Notes: a model not told the origin generated them from the letters alone. 64,000 nucleotides of DNA from Flavobacterium sp. UGB4466 (GCF_903469665.1 NZ_CAGKLC010000014.1:1-64000), one strand, 5' to 3'. Positions 41,827-51,287 are shown, counted from the first letter of the stretch. Numbers and translations: made by a program.

Positions 41827-42067
41827 AATATTTATTCTGTGCAATCATAATAATTTAAAAATGATTCTGACCAAAATTGTTCTTTGATAAATTTTCGCCG
41901 CAAAACCACCAATTAAACACTACTTTTCTTAACAAAAAACAATACACCTCCAAAAAACTGCAATTTATACCGGTTATAAATATAACCAAAAAGACCTCAA
42001 TCATTTTATTTTTATTAATTTTAAAGGGCATTTAAAAAAATGAATTACAAATACTAAAACCAAAATA

Positions 42068-42850
42068 ATGGCTTTAAGCACTTCAAAAGATCTAAAACTC
42101 GCTGTTCTTATTGATGCCGACAATGTACCTTACAGCAATGTAAAAGGAATGATGGTAGAAATTGCGAAGTTTGGGACTCCTACCACTAAACGCATTTATG
42201 CCGATTGGACAAAACCAAACTCAAACGGCTGGAAGGGCGTTTTACTGGAACACGCCATTACCCCCATTCAGCAATACAGCTATACCGTTGGAAAAAACTC
42301 TTCTGATTCTGCTCTTATAATCGATGCAATGGATTTACTTTACTCCGGAAAACTAGACGGTTTTTGTATTGTTTCCAGCGACAGCGATTTTACACGCCTC
42401 GCCATTCGATTGAGGGAATCCGGTATGAAAGTAATTGGTATTGGCGAAAAGAAAACTCCAAATTCTTTTATTGTGGCCTGTGACAGATTTATATACATTG
42501 AAGTTCTGGACGGCGCTATTCAGAAGAAGAAACCCAAAGTTGCAACTACAACCGACACTAAAAAACCGGCCGAAAAACCGGCTGAAAAAGCACTGCATAA
42601 AATTGACAAACAAACCATCGAACTTATTGAAGCCACCATTGAAGATATCGAAGACGATGATGGGTGGGCATTTTTAGGAGATGTTGGAAATCTTATTGTG
42701 AAGAAGAAACCTGAATTTGACCCAAGAAACTATGGTTTTTCAAAACTTACTCCTATGCTAAAATCATTGACCGATATTCTTGAAATCGACGAAAGAGAAT
42801 CTGACAAAAAAGGAATTAAGCACGTTTATGTACGCCTGCGATTCAATTGA
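42068..42850 (+). CDS. NYN-domain RNase-like protein with C-terminal LOTUS/OST-HTH domain
   Basis: A 260-residue cytosolic protein. The NYN (PIN-like) domain covers residues about 10-155: LIDADNVPYSN (14-24), SSDSALIIDAMDLLYSG, CIVSSDSDF (conserved Asp residues) and MKVIGIGEKKTPNSFIVACD. A linker with repeated KPAEK follows (about 165-180). Residues about 190-258 form an OST-HTH/LOTUS domain (WAFLGDVGNLIVKKKPEFD; YGFSKLTPML). NYN domains are metal-dependent RNases and LOTUS domains bind RNA or G-quadruplexes, so RNA processing is likely. Its target is unknown. Confidence 0.88.
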   Translation: MALSTSKDLKLAVLIDADNVPYSNVKGMMVEIAKFGTPTTKRIYADWTKPNSNGWKGVLLEHAITPIQQYSYTVGKNSSDSALIIDAMDLLYSGKLDGFCIVSSDSDFTRLAIRLRESGMKVIGIGEKKTPNSFIVACDRFIYIEVLDGAIQKKKPKVATTTDTKKPAEKPAEKALHKIDKQTIELIEATIEDIEDDDGWAFLGDVGNLIVKKKPEFDPRNYGFSKLTPMLKSLTDILEIDERESDKKGIKHVYVRLRFN

Positions 42851-42883
42851 TTATAAATTATTACTCTTTAAATACTTGCAAAC

Positions 42884-44395
42884 ATGAGAAAAAAATTCTT
42901 CATCTATGGATTCTTATTGTTTCTAATTGTTTTAGCCATTTATCTTTACACGAAACGAGGTTTTTTACTGGTGATTATTCTGCCTATATTATTAGTGGTA
43001 GGTATTTACAACGCTACTCAAAAAAAACACGCTATTTTAAGGAACTTTCCGGTTTTGGGCTATTTCAGGTATTTATTTGAAATGATTGCACCCGAAATCC
43101 AGCAGTATTTCATTGAACGATCAACGGATGGAAAACCATTTTCCAGAAACCAGCGCTCTATGGTTTATCAAAGAGCTAAAAACATCGATTCAAACACGCC
43201 TTTCGGAACGCAGCAAAATCTGAATCATGACAGTTACGAAGGAATAAAACATTCTATCTTTCCCGCAAAAGTTAACGAGGAATTACCTCGTGTACTGGTG
43301 GGCGGAAAAGACTGCAAACAACCTTATCTGGCGTCACTATTTAATGTTTCAGCGATGAGTTTCGGTTCGCTAAGTGAAAATGCCGTTCGTGCCATAAATA
43401 TTGGTGCTCAAAAAGGAAATTTCTATCAGAATACCGGAGAAGGCGGTTTAACCGAATTTCATCTTGCCGGAGGCGGCGACATTACATGGCAGATAGGCAC
43501 CGGGTATTTTGGCTGTCGGGATACTGAAGGTAACTTTAGTCCTGAAAAATTTTCAGAAAAGGCGAATCTTCCCAATGTAAAAATGATCGAAATCAAACTT
43601 TCCCAAGGTGCAAAACCTGGTCATGGCGGAGTGCTTCCAGCGAGAAAAAACACGGAGCAAATTGCTAAAATCAGAGGGGTTCAGCCTCACACAATGATCC
43701 TGTCTCCTCCCGGACACCACGCTTTTTCAGACAGCAAAGGTCTTATTCATTTTATTGCACAATTGCGTGAGTTATCCAATGGAAAACCTATTGGTTTTAA
43801 ATTGTGTATTGGAAATACAGCCGAATTTGAAGCCATCTGTCACGAAATGATCGCAGAAAATATTTTTCCCGATTTTATCACAGTAGACGGTGCTGAAGGA
43901 GGCACAGGAGCTGCTCCACTGGAATTTGCCGATGGTGTAGGAATGCCGTTTGAGCCTGCCCTGATATTTGTAAACAAAACATTAATTGGTTTAAATATCC
44001 GTGATAAGATTCGCATTATTGGAAGTGGGAAAATCATCTCGGGATACTCTATTTTACATGCGGTGGCTCTGGGGGCAGATATGTGCAACAGCGCACGTGG
44101 GTTTATGTTTTCTTTAGGCTGTATTCAGGCATTGCGTTGTCACAATAACGAATGCCCGACCGGAGTAGCCACTCAAAACAAAATGCTGATGAAAGGTTTG
44201 GTTGTAACCGATAAATCTGATCGTGTGTACCATTTTCACAAAAACACCCTACATTCGGCTAACGAACTTTTAGCGGCAGCAGGTAAAAAAAGTTTTAGCG
44301 AAGTCGATATTAATATTTTCATGCGTGGTGATGAATTTGGCAATTTATCTGACAACTATTTCCCGGACAACTTAACAAACGTAACAAAACATTAA
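42884..44395 (+). CDS. membrane-anchored FMN-binding glutamate-synthase-like protein
   Basis: A 503-residue protein. Two hydrophobic segments at residues about 5-20 and 26-40 form an N-terminal anchor. The rest is the glutamate synthase large-subunit-type FMN domain: NTGEGGLTEFHLAGGGDITW, AKPGHGGVLPARK, VDGAEGGTGAAPLEFADG and the three-cysteine segment GCIQALRCHNNECPTGV for an iron-sulfur cluster. It lacks the glutaminase domain, so it is not a full glutamate synthase. Its reaction is unknown. It follows the NYN gene by 33 bases. Confidence 0.87.
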   Translation: MRKKFFIYGFLLFLIVLAIYLYTKRGFLLVIILPILLVVGIYNATQKKHAILRNFPVLGYFRYLFEMIAPEIQQYFIERSTDGKPFSRNQRSMVYQRAKNIDSNTPFGTQQNLNHDSYEGIKHSIFPAKVNEELPRVLVGGKDCKQPYLASLFNVSAMSFGSLSENAVRAINIGAQKGNFYQNTGEGGLTEFHLAGGGDITWQIGTGYFGCRDTEGNFSPEKFSEKANLPNVKMIEIKLSQGAKPGHGGVLPARKNTEQIAKIRGVQPHTMILSPPGHHAFSDSKGLIHFIAQLRELSNGKPIGFKLCIGNTAEFEAICHEMIAENIFPDFITVDGAEGGTGAAPLEFADGVGMPFEPALIFVNKTLIGLNIRDKIRIIGSGKIISGYSILHAVALGADMCNSARGFMFSLGCIQALRCHNNECPTGVATQNKMLMKGLVVTDKSDRVYHFHKNTLHSANELLAAAGKKSFSEVDINIFMRGDEFGNLSDNYFPDNLTNVTKH

Positions 44396-44437
44396 AAAAA
44401 TACCTATAAAACAGAAGTTAATACATAGCTTTTTTAT

Positions 44438-44445
44438 TACATTTG
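44438..44445 (+). promoter_or_regulatory. -7 element TACATTTG
   Basis: Match to TAnnTTTG, 70 bases upstream of the start at 44516. The leader contains nothing I recognise. Confidence 0.5.
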
Positions 44446-44515
44446 TTTAGATCTTATCTTATTTAACCACTAAGATAAATCGTTAATCTTTTAACCTAAC
44501 TAAACAAATTAATCA

Positions 44516-44989
44516 ATGCAATTAACACCCAAAGGCTATCGCATAGAAATGCTTGATCACCATCAAAAAGAAAATCTTGCAAATGATTTTATTCACGGAT
44601 TTAAAAATGTTTCAGAATACATCAATGGCGTTTGCTACGAAACCGTTGCATACGTTCAGTATTTACTACATCCCACAAAAATTTCACTCCGCGAAATGGA
44701 AACCATTACAGGTAAACACTGGGTGGAGAAATTCACTACACAGAGAGAGTGGACAGGTGAAACAATTCCTGCAGGAACTGCTATTGGCTTTTATCGTATC
44801 AATTCAAGCGGTTTCTTTCATTTTGCATTAGGAGCCGGAGGAACTCAAATTCGTGCCGTTAACGGATTAACACTTGGATCAAGCTGGACATTTGAAGTAA
44901 ATCTTCCATCTGTTCTTGGCCCAAGAAACGAGGATGGTACCTACAACTATGACAATAGCAAAATCAGAGTATATCTAATGTACCTCTAA
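44516..44989 (+). CDS. 157-residue protein with possible Cys-His-Asn triad
   Basis: A cytosolic protein with no signal peptide. EYINGVCYETVAYVQYLL (33-50) sets Cys40 at the start of a helix, SSGFFHFALGAGG (97-109) places His102 at the start of a strand and IRAVNGLTLGSSW (112-124) holds Asn116. The order Cys, His, Asn, the helix after Cys and the strand with His resemble papain/NlpC-type cysteine peptidases. I recognise no family by name. It could be an immunity- or effector-type peptidase, but that is inference. Single gene with its own promoter. Confidence 0.6.
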   Translation: MQLTPKGYRIEMLDHHQKENLANDFIHGFKNVSEYINGVCYETVAYVQYLLHPTKISLREMETITGKHWVEKFTTQREWTGETIPAGTAIGFYRINSSGFFHFALGAGGTQIRAVNGLTLGSSWTFEVNLPSVLGPRNEDGTYNYDNSKIRVYLMYL

Positions 44990-45034
44990 AAATAAAAGCT
45001 TTTAAAGAAATAAAAGCCCTATCCACTATTGTTA

Positions 45035-45439
45035 TTATTTTAACAAGATCGGAAGGGCTTCTTTATTTATAACCTCTTTTGCCAAAACTGTATTGTCATC
45101 AGCCAAAAAGTAAGTATCAAACCTTACGCCTTCTTCGATCAATTCCTGAGGAATTTTGTTCTCTTTTATCATTTTTTTCAACAAAATTGGAAATGACGAA
45201 ACAGCTGCCGATTTATTAGATTCATTTTCTTTTAGATTGGTTTCAAACCTCAATTCAATTTTACCCTCTTCAAGATAACCTCTAGCCGTAGTAAGCGTTA
45301 TGTTTTCTTCATGAAAACTCTTGGCTGTACTCTTATTATAGGTAACTACATATTCCTGGAGTTTTTGCTTGGTATTTTTACAACTAACCAATGACATTAC
45401 TAAGGCCGCAGCAAATAAGGCTGGTATTATTTTCTTCAT
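45035..45439 (-). CDS. lipoprotein of unknown function
   Basis: A 134-residue protein with lipoprotein signal MKKIIPALFAAALVMSLVSC (Cys20). The mature part reads NTKQKLQEYVVTYNKSTAKS and LTTARGYLEEGKIELRFETN, a small alpha/beta domain without recognised motifs. It converges on the triad protein across 45 bases and diverges from the DUF2809 gene. No function is known. Confidence 0.7.
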   Translation of the reverse strand: MKKIIPALFAAALVMSLVSCKNTKQKLQEYVVTYNKSTAKSFHEENITLTTARGYLEEGKIELRFETNLKENESNKSAAVSSFPILLKKMIKENKIPQELIEEGVRFDTYFLADDNTVLAKEVINKEALPILLK

Positions 45440-45588
45440 CCTGTTTTTTATTTTTTTTTACAATTCATTAAGCTCTAAAAGCATCTCAAGATAATAATAA
45501 TCTCTCTAATTTCTAAAACTGGAAGAAAAACAGCCATATTCAAACTCTTCAATTGTCCTAAACGCTTACTATTTCACCTCCTTATTCC

Positions 45589-45596
45589 TATCTTTG
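45589..45596 (+). promoter_or_regulatory. -7 element TATCTTTG
   Basis: Match to TAnnTTTG, 26 bases before the TTG start at 45622, supporting that unusual start. Confidence 0.5.
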
Positions 45597-45621
45597 TTCC
45601 ACTCAAAATACCATCTCAAAA

Positions 45622-46026
45622 TTGAAAAAGCCAAGAATCTACTACCTATTTGCATTTCTTTGTGTGATTTGCTGTGGAATTCTCTCCAGAAAAATTGCAA
45701 TCATTCCACTCTATTTTGGAGATGCGCTGTATGCCGTCATGATGTATGTATTAGTCAGAATCTTCTTTTTCAACCAAAAAAACTTCGTGACTGCGATAAT
45801 TTCACTGGCCATTTGCTACGGAATAGAATTTTTTCAGCTTTATCAGGCAGATTGGATTATTATGCTTAGGAAAACTCTTTTTGGCAGATATGTTCTGGGA
45901 CAAGGCTTTTTATGGAGTGACCTTCTTGCCTACACATTAGGAATTGTAACTGCTTTTATCATCGAAAAAATTATTTTAAATTATACTACCTATGAAAATC
46001 GTATTCGCATCAAACAACAAAAATAA
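45622..46026 (+). CDS. DUF2809 membrane protein
   Basis: A 134-residue integral membrane protein. It has four TM segments (about residues 6-25, 30-48, 54-72, 98-118). The GDALYAVMMYVLVR and GIEFFQLYQADW blocks match DUF2809. No ATG gives the natural N-terminus; the TTG at 45622 does (L/M-KKPRIYYLF). Its end overlaps the RdgB start by 35 bases, so the two are coupled. Function is unknown. Confidence 0.8.
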   Translation: MKKPRIYYLFAFLCVICCGILSRKIAIIPLYFGDALYAVMMYVLVRIFFFNQKNFVTAIISLAICYGIEFFQLYQADWIIMLRKTLFGRYVLGQGFLWSDLLAYTLGIVTAFIIEKIILNYTTYENRIRIKQQK

Positions 46027-46570
46027 AATCCAGGAGATTCAAAGTATTCTTCCTGAAAGCATAAAAATAGTAAGTCTTGAAGAAATTGGCTGTTTTGAAG
46101 ACATAGAAGAAACAGCAGACACCATTGAAGGAAATGCCATTTTGAAAGCCAATTACGTAACTGAAAAATACGGATACGATTGTTTTGCTGACGATTCAGG
46201 CTTAGAAGTGACTGCTTTAAATGGTGAACCAGGAGTATATTCAGCCCGATATGCAGGCAAGCAACGCAATGACGATGACAATATGAATAAACTTTTAGAG
46301 GCCTTAAAAGACCAATCGGATCGCAGCGCCCAGTTCAAGACCGTTATCACTTTAAACTTAAAAGGAGAACAGCATCTGTTTACCGGAATTGTAAAAGGAA
46401 GTATCGCTTTGAAAAAAACAGGAAATGAAGGCTTTGGGTACGATCCAATTTTTCAACCTGAAAATTATACCAAAACATTTGCTGAATTACCACGAGAAGT
46501 AAAAAATACCATAGGTCATCGTGGAAAAGCAACTCAGCAACTAATTGATTTTCTGAATTCAACCAAATAA
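45992..46570 (+). CDS. rdgB: RdgB/HAM1 non-canonical purine NTP pyrophosphatase
   Basis: A 192-residue enzyme. The opening IVFASNNKNKIQEI, then FADDSGLEVTAL and GEPGVYSARYAG and EGFGYDPIFQP are the family blocks. It hydrolyses dITP and XTP to monophosphates to protect DNA and RNA. It overlaps the DUF2809 gene and ends before a non-coding stretch. Confidence 0.95.
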   Translation: MKIVFASNNKNKIQEIQSILPESIKIVSLEEIGCFEDIEETADTIEGNAILKANYVTEKYGYDCFADDSGLEVTALNGEPGVYSARYAGKQRNDDDNMNKLLEALKDQSDRSAQFKTVITLNLKGEQHLFTGIVKGSIALKKTGNEGFGYDPIFQPENYTKTFAELPREVKNTIGHRGKATQQLIDFLNSTK

Positions 46571-46745
46571 TTGTTTAAAATACAACATTTTAGAGTACAA
46601 AATTGATATTTCGTGACGTTTTTTTTTGAAGAATTATTCTATTTCTGGTAAAAATGATTTTACACTAAACATAACTTTTTGATAATCAAATCATAACAAA
46701 TACATAATTCTTAAAAGAGCATTAGTTTATCTGAATAATTAACAG

Positions 46746-46753
46746 TAATTTTG
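46746..46753 (+). promoter_or_regulatory. -7 element TAATTTTG
   Basis: Match to TAnnTTTG, 21 bases before the ATG at 46775. An in-frame TTG at 46751 lies inside the box and can be excluded as start. Confidence 0.6.
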
Positions 46754-46774
46754 CACCCTATTTTAAATACACAT

Positions 46775-48691
46775 ATGAATAAATTTGAACAATTAGGATT
46801 GAATGAATCGTTACTGAAGGCGATTTTAGATCTAGGATTTGAAAATCCGTCAGAGGTACAGGAAAAGGCGATTCCCCTATTATTGGAAAAAGACACAGAT
46901 ATGGTTGCGTTGGCTCAGACAGGGACAGGGAAAACGGCAGCTTTCGGTTTTCCGCTAATTCAAAAGATTGATGCTGACAATAGAAACACACAAGCATTAG
47001 TTTTATCGCCAACACGAGAACTTTGTTTACAGATTACCAACGAACTTAAAAACTACGCAAAATACGAGAAAGGTATTAATGTTGTAGCAGTTTACGGCGG
47101 GGCTAGTATTACAGAGCAAGCAAGAGAAATAAAAAGAGGAGCACAAATTATTGTGGCTACTCCGGGAAGAATGCAAGACATGATTAACAGAGGATTGGTT
47201 AACATTAAAAACATAGATTACTGTGTGCTTGATGAGGCTGACGAAATGTTAAACATGGGATTTTATGACGATATCTGCTCTATTTTATCAGATACTCCAG
47301 ACGAAAAAAGTACATGGTTGTTCTCTGCAACAATGCCACAAGAGGTTGCCAGAATTGCAAAACAATTCATGAGCGAACCATTAGAAATTACAGTTGGAAC
47401 TAAAAATTCAGGTTCTGCAACAGTTTCTCACGAATTTTACTTAGTAAATGCACGTGACCGTTACGAAGCTTTAAAACGTTTAGCCGATGCTAACCCGGAC
47501 ATTTTTTCTGTGGTTTTCTGTCGTACTAAAAGAGATACTCAGGCTGTAGCCGAAAAATTAATTGAAGATGGATATAGCGCTGCTGCGTTGCACGGGGATT
47601 TATCTCAGGCACAACGTGACGGTGTAATGAAATCGTTCCGTGGAAGACAAATTCAGATGCTTGTTGCTACTGACGTTGCTGCACGTGGAATTGATGTTGA
47701 TAACGTAACACACGTTGTGAACTACCAATTACCTGATGAAATCGAAACGTACAACCACCGTTCAGGTCGTACCGGTAGAGCTGGAAAATTAGGAACTTCT
47801 ATTGTAATTGTTACAAAAAGTGAGTTGCGTAAAATTTCTTCTATCGAGAGAATCATCAAACAAAAATTCGAAGAGAAATCTATTCCATCCGGAATCGAAA
47901 TCTGCGAAATTCAATTATTACACTTAGCAAACAAAATTAAAGATACTGAAGTTGATCACGAAATTGACAACTATTTACCAGCAATCAATAATGTTCTTGA
48001 AGGTTTATCTAAAGAAGAATTGATTAAGAAAATGGTATCGGTAGAATTTAACCGTTTCATCGCTTATTACAAAAAGAACAGAGACATTTCAACTCAATCA
48101 GGTGAAAGACGCGAAAGAAACGACTCTGAACCAAGAGAATTCAACAACAACGGAGCTGTTCGTTATTTTGTAAACATCGGTTCAAGAGACAACTTCGATT
48201 GGATGACCCTTAAAGATTACCTGAAAGAAACATTAGACCTAGGTCGTGATGATGTTTTCAAAGTTGATGTAAAAGAAGGTTTCTCTTTCTTTAACACTGA
48301 TCCTGAGCATACTGATAAAGTAATGGAAGTATTAAACAACGTACAATTAGAAGGACGTCGTATTAATGTTGAAATTTCTAAAAATGACGGTGGCGGAAGA
48401 CGTGATCATAACGGACGCAGTGGTGGTGGACGTAGTTCTGGACCAAGACGCGAAGGTTCTGGAGGTTTTGGCCCAAGACGTGAAGGTTCTGGAGGCGGTG
48501 GCTTTAGAAGTGACAGAAACTCTGCTCCAAGAGAAGGTGGTTTCAGAAGCGACAGAAATTCATCTGGCCCAAGAAGAGAAGGTGGTTTCAGAAGCTCAGC
48601 TCCAAGAAGCGAAGGAAGTTCAGACAGAGCTCCAAGACGCTCTGAAAGCTTTGGTGATTCTTCAAGACCAAGAAGACCAAGAAGAGATTAA
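46775..48691 (+). CDS. DEAD-box RNA helicase with DbpA-type RNA-binding domain and RGG-rich tail
   Basis: 638 residues from ATG 46775. Motifs: Q motif PSEVQ, AQTGTGKT (47-54), PTREL, DEAD (153-156), SAT and HRSGRTGRAG. The two RecA domains end near residue 370. At about 465-540 lies a DbpA/CsdA-type RNA-binding domain (RYFVNIGSRDNFDWMTLKD; EGRRINVEISKNDG). The last about 95 residues are an Arg/Gly/Ser-rich repeat tail with units of the type GPRREGS, FRSDRNS and APRREG. It resembles cold-shock DeaD helicases. The tail is probably disordered and binds RNA or forms condensates. Confidence 0.92.
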   Translation: MNKFEQLGLNESLLKAILDLGFENPSEVQEKAIPLLLEKDTDMVALAQTGTGKTAAFGFPLIQKIDADNRNTQALVLSPTRELCLQITNELKNYAKYEKGINVVAVYGGASITEQAREIKRGAQIIVATPGRMQDMINRGLVNIKNIDYCVLDEADEMLNMGFYDDICSILSDTPDEKSTWLFSATMPQEVARIAKQFMSEPLEITVGTKNSGSATVSHEFYLVNARDRYEALKRLADANPDIFSVVFCRTKRDTQAVAEKLIEDGYSAAALHGDLSQAQRDGVMKSFRGRQIQMLVATDVAARGIDVDNVTHVVNYQLPDEIETYNHRSGRTGRAGKLGTSIVIVTKSELRKISSIERIIKQKFEEKSIPSGIEICEIQLLHLANKIKDTEVDHEIDNYLPAINNVLEGLSKEELIKKMVSVEFNRFIAYYKKNRDISTQSGERRERNDSEPREFNNNGAVRYFVNIGSRDNFDWMTLKDYLKETLDLGRDDVFKVDVKEGFSFFNTDPEHTDKVMEVLNNVQLEGRRINVEISKNDGGGRRDHNGRSGGGRSSGPRREGSGGFGPRREGSGGGGFRSDRNSAPREGGFRSDRNSSGPRREGGFRSSAPRSEGSSDRAPRRSESFGDSSRPRRPRRD

Positions 48692-48712
48692 TACTTTAAT
48701 ATCTTAAAATAC

Positions 48713-48752
48713 AAAATCCCAAATTCCGGACATCATTGGAATTTGGGATTTT
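48713..48752 (+). terminator. intrinsic terminator after the helicase gene
   Basis: AAAATCCCAAATTCC (48713-48727) pairs perfectly with GGAATTTGGGATTTT (48738-48752), followed by a T tract, 21 bases after the stop codon. Confidence 0.88.
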
Positions 48753-48941
48753 TTATATTAAATCCTGCCTCTCTACAGATGAGTTTTACCCCCCTTAACC
48801 ATGTAATTTAATCTTCCCTATCCCTTTTTATTTAAATACCAAAAGTCACACCGTTGCCTTTGTTAATTTTCTTATAATTATATTCGAAGACTACAAAATA
48901 TTTAATCGTGATTTACTACTTTTAGAACTTTAAATCAGGAT

Positions 48942-49715
48942 ATGAAATATTTCGCAGTTTTCTTTTTCACACTATTATCAGCCATCGGTTTTGCGCAGGA
49001 CACTGAGTCTGCCGTTCCACAAAGAGTTTCAGGCTACATTATCAACGATAATAGCAAACAACCTCTTTCTAATGTAAATATCATCAACACAAACAAAGTA
49101 CGTGGTGCAAAATCTGATGCTAAAGGGTATTTTGAAATTGATGTTCAGCTTAACGACACTATTCACTTCTCGATTTTAGGTTTTCAGTCTTTAAGAGTCC
49201 GAGTAACCAATGACTGGATTAAAAATAAAGTAACCCGAATTCAGCTTACCGAAAAAGCAATTGCCCTGGAAGAAGTAATTATTGCTCCTTTTAATTTAAC
49301 CGGTTACCTTGAAGTCGATTCAAAATTAATTCCAACCAAAGAAAATTACCGTTATAGCATTTCCGGTCTTACACAGGGATATGAAGCTGGTGAATATTCT
49401 CCAAATGCCTTCGGCAAAGTATTAGGTTCTATCTTCAACCCCGCCGACATGCTCTACAATTTTTTTGGTAAAAATGCGAAAGAGCTCAAGAAGCTGAAAG
49501 AAATGCGAAAGGACGATACCGTTCGTACGCTGCTAGAATCAAAATTTGATCGTGAAACCGTCTCTGTACTTTTAGGAATCAGCAAAGACGAAATCCCCGA
49601 AATTCTACAACGCTGTAACTATTCAGATTCCTTTATACAAACAGCAAATGATTTACAGATTATGGATGCTATTAGCGGATGTTACGAACAATATAAAGTA
49701 TTAAAAAGGAATTAA
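48942..49715 (+). CDS. exported carboxypeptidase-regulatory-like domain protein
   Basis: A 257-residue protein with signal peptide (MKYFAVFFFTLLSAIGFAQ). Residues about 28-110 form a CarboxypepD_reg-like beta sandwich: VSGYIINDNSKQPLSNVNII, GYFEIDVQLNDTIHFSILGFQ. Such domains occur in TonB-linked outer-membrane proteins, but here it is followed only by a helical segment (KNAKELKKLKEMRKDD). It may sit in the periplasm or at the outer membrane. Monocistronic, with a terminator at 49743. Confidence 0.78.
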   Translation: MKYFAVFFFTLLSAIGFAQDTESAVPQRVSGYIINDNSKQPLSNVNIINTNKVRGAKSDAKGYFEIDVQLNDTIHFSILGFQSLRVRVTNDWIKNKVTRIQLTEKAIALEEVIIAPFNLTGYLEVDSKLIPTKENYRYSISGLTQGYEAGEYSPNAFGKVLGSIFNPADMLYNFFGKNAKELKKLKEMRKDDTVRTLLESKFDRETVSVLLGISKDEIPEILQRCNYSDSFIQTANDLQIMDAISGCYEQYKVLKRN

Positions 49716-49742
49716 AAAATTACTCTTAGCTTAAAATATACC

Positions 49743-49776
49743 AAATCCTCAATTTTAAAAATTGGGGATTTTTTTT
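49743..49776 (+). terminator. intrinsic terminator
   Basis: AAATCCTCAATTTT pairs with AATTGGGGATTT across a short A-rich loop and is followed by a T tract, 27 bases after the preceding stop. Confidence 0.65.
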
Positions 49777-49913
49777 ATTCTATAATCGGGTCAAATAACT
49801 TTGCCAACCGTAGTTTCTTCAAATAATTGAAGGTTTTCATTGTTTTTTTGAGTAAATTGGACATTCTACTACTATTAAGGATCCCGTTTACATCAAATAA
49901 TACCGTGAATACC

Positions 49914-51224
49914 ATGACAGATATTACCCAGAAAATTTTAAATTTTATCGATCTTCAGAAAGGAGAAGAAAATAAAAAATCGGTAATCGAAAACATAACC
50001 GGCGCGGTTTCTTTTAGAGGATCCAACATCTGGATTCTTGCCTGCGCCATTATTATTGCCTCTGTGGGACTAAATGTCAACTCTACAGCGGTTATCATTG
50101 GCGCCATGCTTATTTCGCCTTTAATGGGGCCTATTGTTGGTGCCGGTTTTGGTTTGGGAATGTATGATTTTGAACTTCTGAAAAAGTCAATGAAAAATCT
50201 GCTGATTGCAACAGTTGTAAGCTTAACCACTTCGGCTATTTATTTCTATATTAGTCCATTTAAAGAAGCACAATCCGAATTACTAGCCAGAACTTCTCCA
50301 AATATCTATGACATTCTTATCGCCTTTTTTGGTGGTTTAGTAGGTGTAATTGCCGTAACCAGAGTAGAAAAAGGAAATCCCATTCCGGGTGTAGCAATTG
50401 CGACAGCCCTTATGCCGCCACTTTGTACAGCCGGTTACGGACTGGCACTTGGAAATTATGCGTACTTTTTTGGTGCCCTTTACCTCTACACCATCAACTG
50501 CGTATTCATTTGCATTGCCACTTTTGTGATTGTAAAGTTCTTAAATTATCCCGTTACAAAACAACTGGATCTACAACAGCAAAAGAGAGTAAAATATGGC
50601 ATTACACTACTCATTTCACTATTAATTGTACCTAGCATCTATTTTGCTTATCAATTGTATGTTCAAAAAAGCTACACTTCCAGAACCGAGTTTTTTATAC
50701 AAAAGGAATTCCTCGATAAGGACTATCCTATTATTTATAAAAAAATCAAATACAGCACAGCTCCTAAAAGAATTGAGCTGGCTTTTTTAGCCAAAAAATT
50801 CACCGATAATGAAATCATCGATCTTAATAAAAAATTAGCCGAATATGATCTTCCAAACACTAAATTGATTATCAGACAAGACACTGTCAATCTAAGAAAA
50901 GACATCATGAATCAAATTAACAGCAATCAAAGTGTGGTCGATCAGAAAGACATCTTGATCAATAGTCTTCGAAATCAATTGGCACAATACCAATTCAACA
51001 CTACACAGATTAACAACGAAGCAAAAATACTTTTCCCCGCTGTTACGTCTTTAAAAATTGGCAATTACAATTTTGAAGAAGAACCCAATAAATCGAAAAT
51101 AATCCCTGTAGTTCTTTTTCAAAGCAAGAAAAAAATGGACTCAGATACCAAACAGAAAATGAAATTGTGGCTAAAAGAAAGACTTACCAAAGACTCTGTT
51201 GAAGTATATCAGCAAAACAACTAA
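49914..51224 (+). CDS. DUF389/TIGR00341 membrane protein
   Basis: From ATG 49914 (MTDITQKILNF) the protein is 436 residues; a TTG at 49827 gives an extra 29 residues without family support. The TM domain with five to six segments starts at about residue 35, with ILACAIIIASVGLNVNSTAV, then AMLISPLMGPIVGAGFGLG and GVAIATALMPPLCTAGYGL, hallmark blocks of DUF389. The C-terminal part is soluble and partly helical. Function unknown, some relatives are described as stress-related. Confidence 0.87.
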   Translation: MTDITQKILNFIDLQKGEENKKSVIENITGAVSFRGSNIWILACAIIIASVGLNVNSTAVIIGAMLISPLMGPIVGAGFGLGMYDFELLKKSMKNLLIATVVSLTTSAIYFYISPFKEAQSELLARTSPNIYDILIAFFGGLVGVIAVTRVEKGNPIPGVAIATALMPPLCTAGYGLALGNYAYFFGALYLYTINCVFICIATFVIVKFLNYPVTKQLDLQQQKRVKYGITLLISLLIVPSIYFAYQLYVQKSYTSRTEFFIQKEFLDKDYPIIYKKIKYSTAPKRIELAFLAKKFTDNEIIDLNKKLAEYDLPNTKLIIRQDTVNLRKDIMNQINSNQSVVDQKDILINSLRNQLAQYQFNTTQINNEAKILFPAVTSLKIGNYNFEEEPNKSKIIPVVLFQSKKKMDSDTKQKMKLWLKERLTKDSVEVYQQNN

Positions 51225-51287
51225 TAAATAATAAAAATAGTTCTTACTTTTATCAATGTATCAATCAAATAACTAAAACAGAAAATT

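Noticed and set aside
41972..41987. GGTTATAAATATAACC imperfect palindrome upstream of the NYN gene
   Set aside because: Short AT-rich palindromes are expected by chance in this composition.
44980..45070. AAGCCCT/AGGGCTT hairpin between convergent genes as terminator
   Set aside because: The right arm falls in the end of the lipoprotein gene and the loop is long; support is weak.
46751..46774. TTG start of the second helicase
   Set aside because: It overlaps the -7 box; the ATG at 46775 starts the normal family N-terminus.
48366..48707. 113-codon second-frame ORF over the helicase tail
   Set aside because: It arises from the repetitive Arg/Gly-rich codons of the helicase and has no independent support.
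49827..49913. TTG start giving 29 extra residues for the DUF389 protein
   Set aside because: The added residues are not like the family and overlap the gap; the ATG at 49914 fits better.
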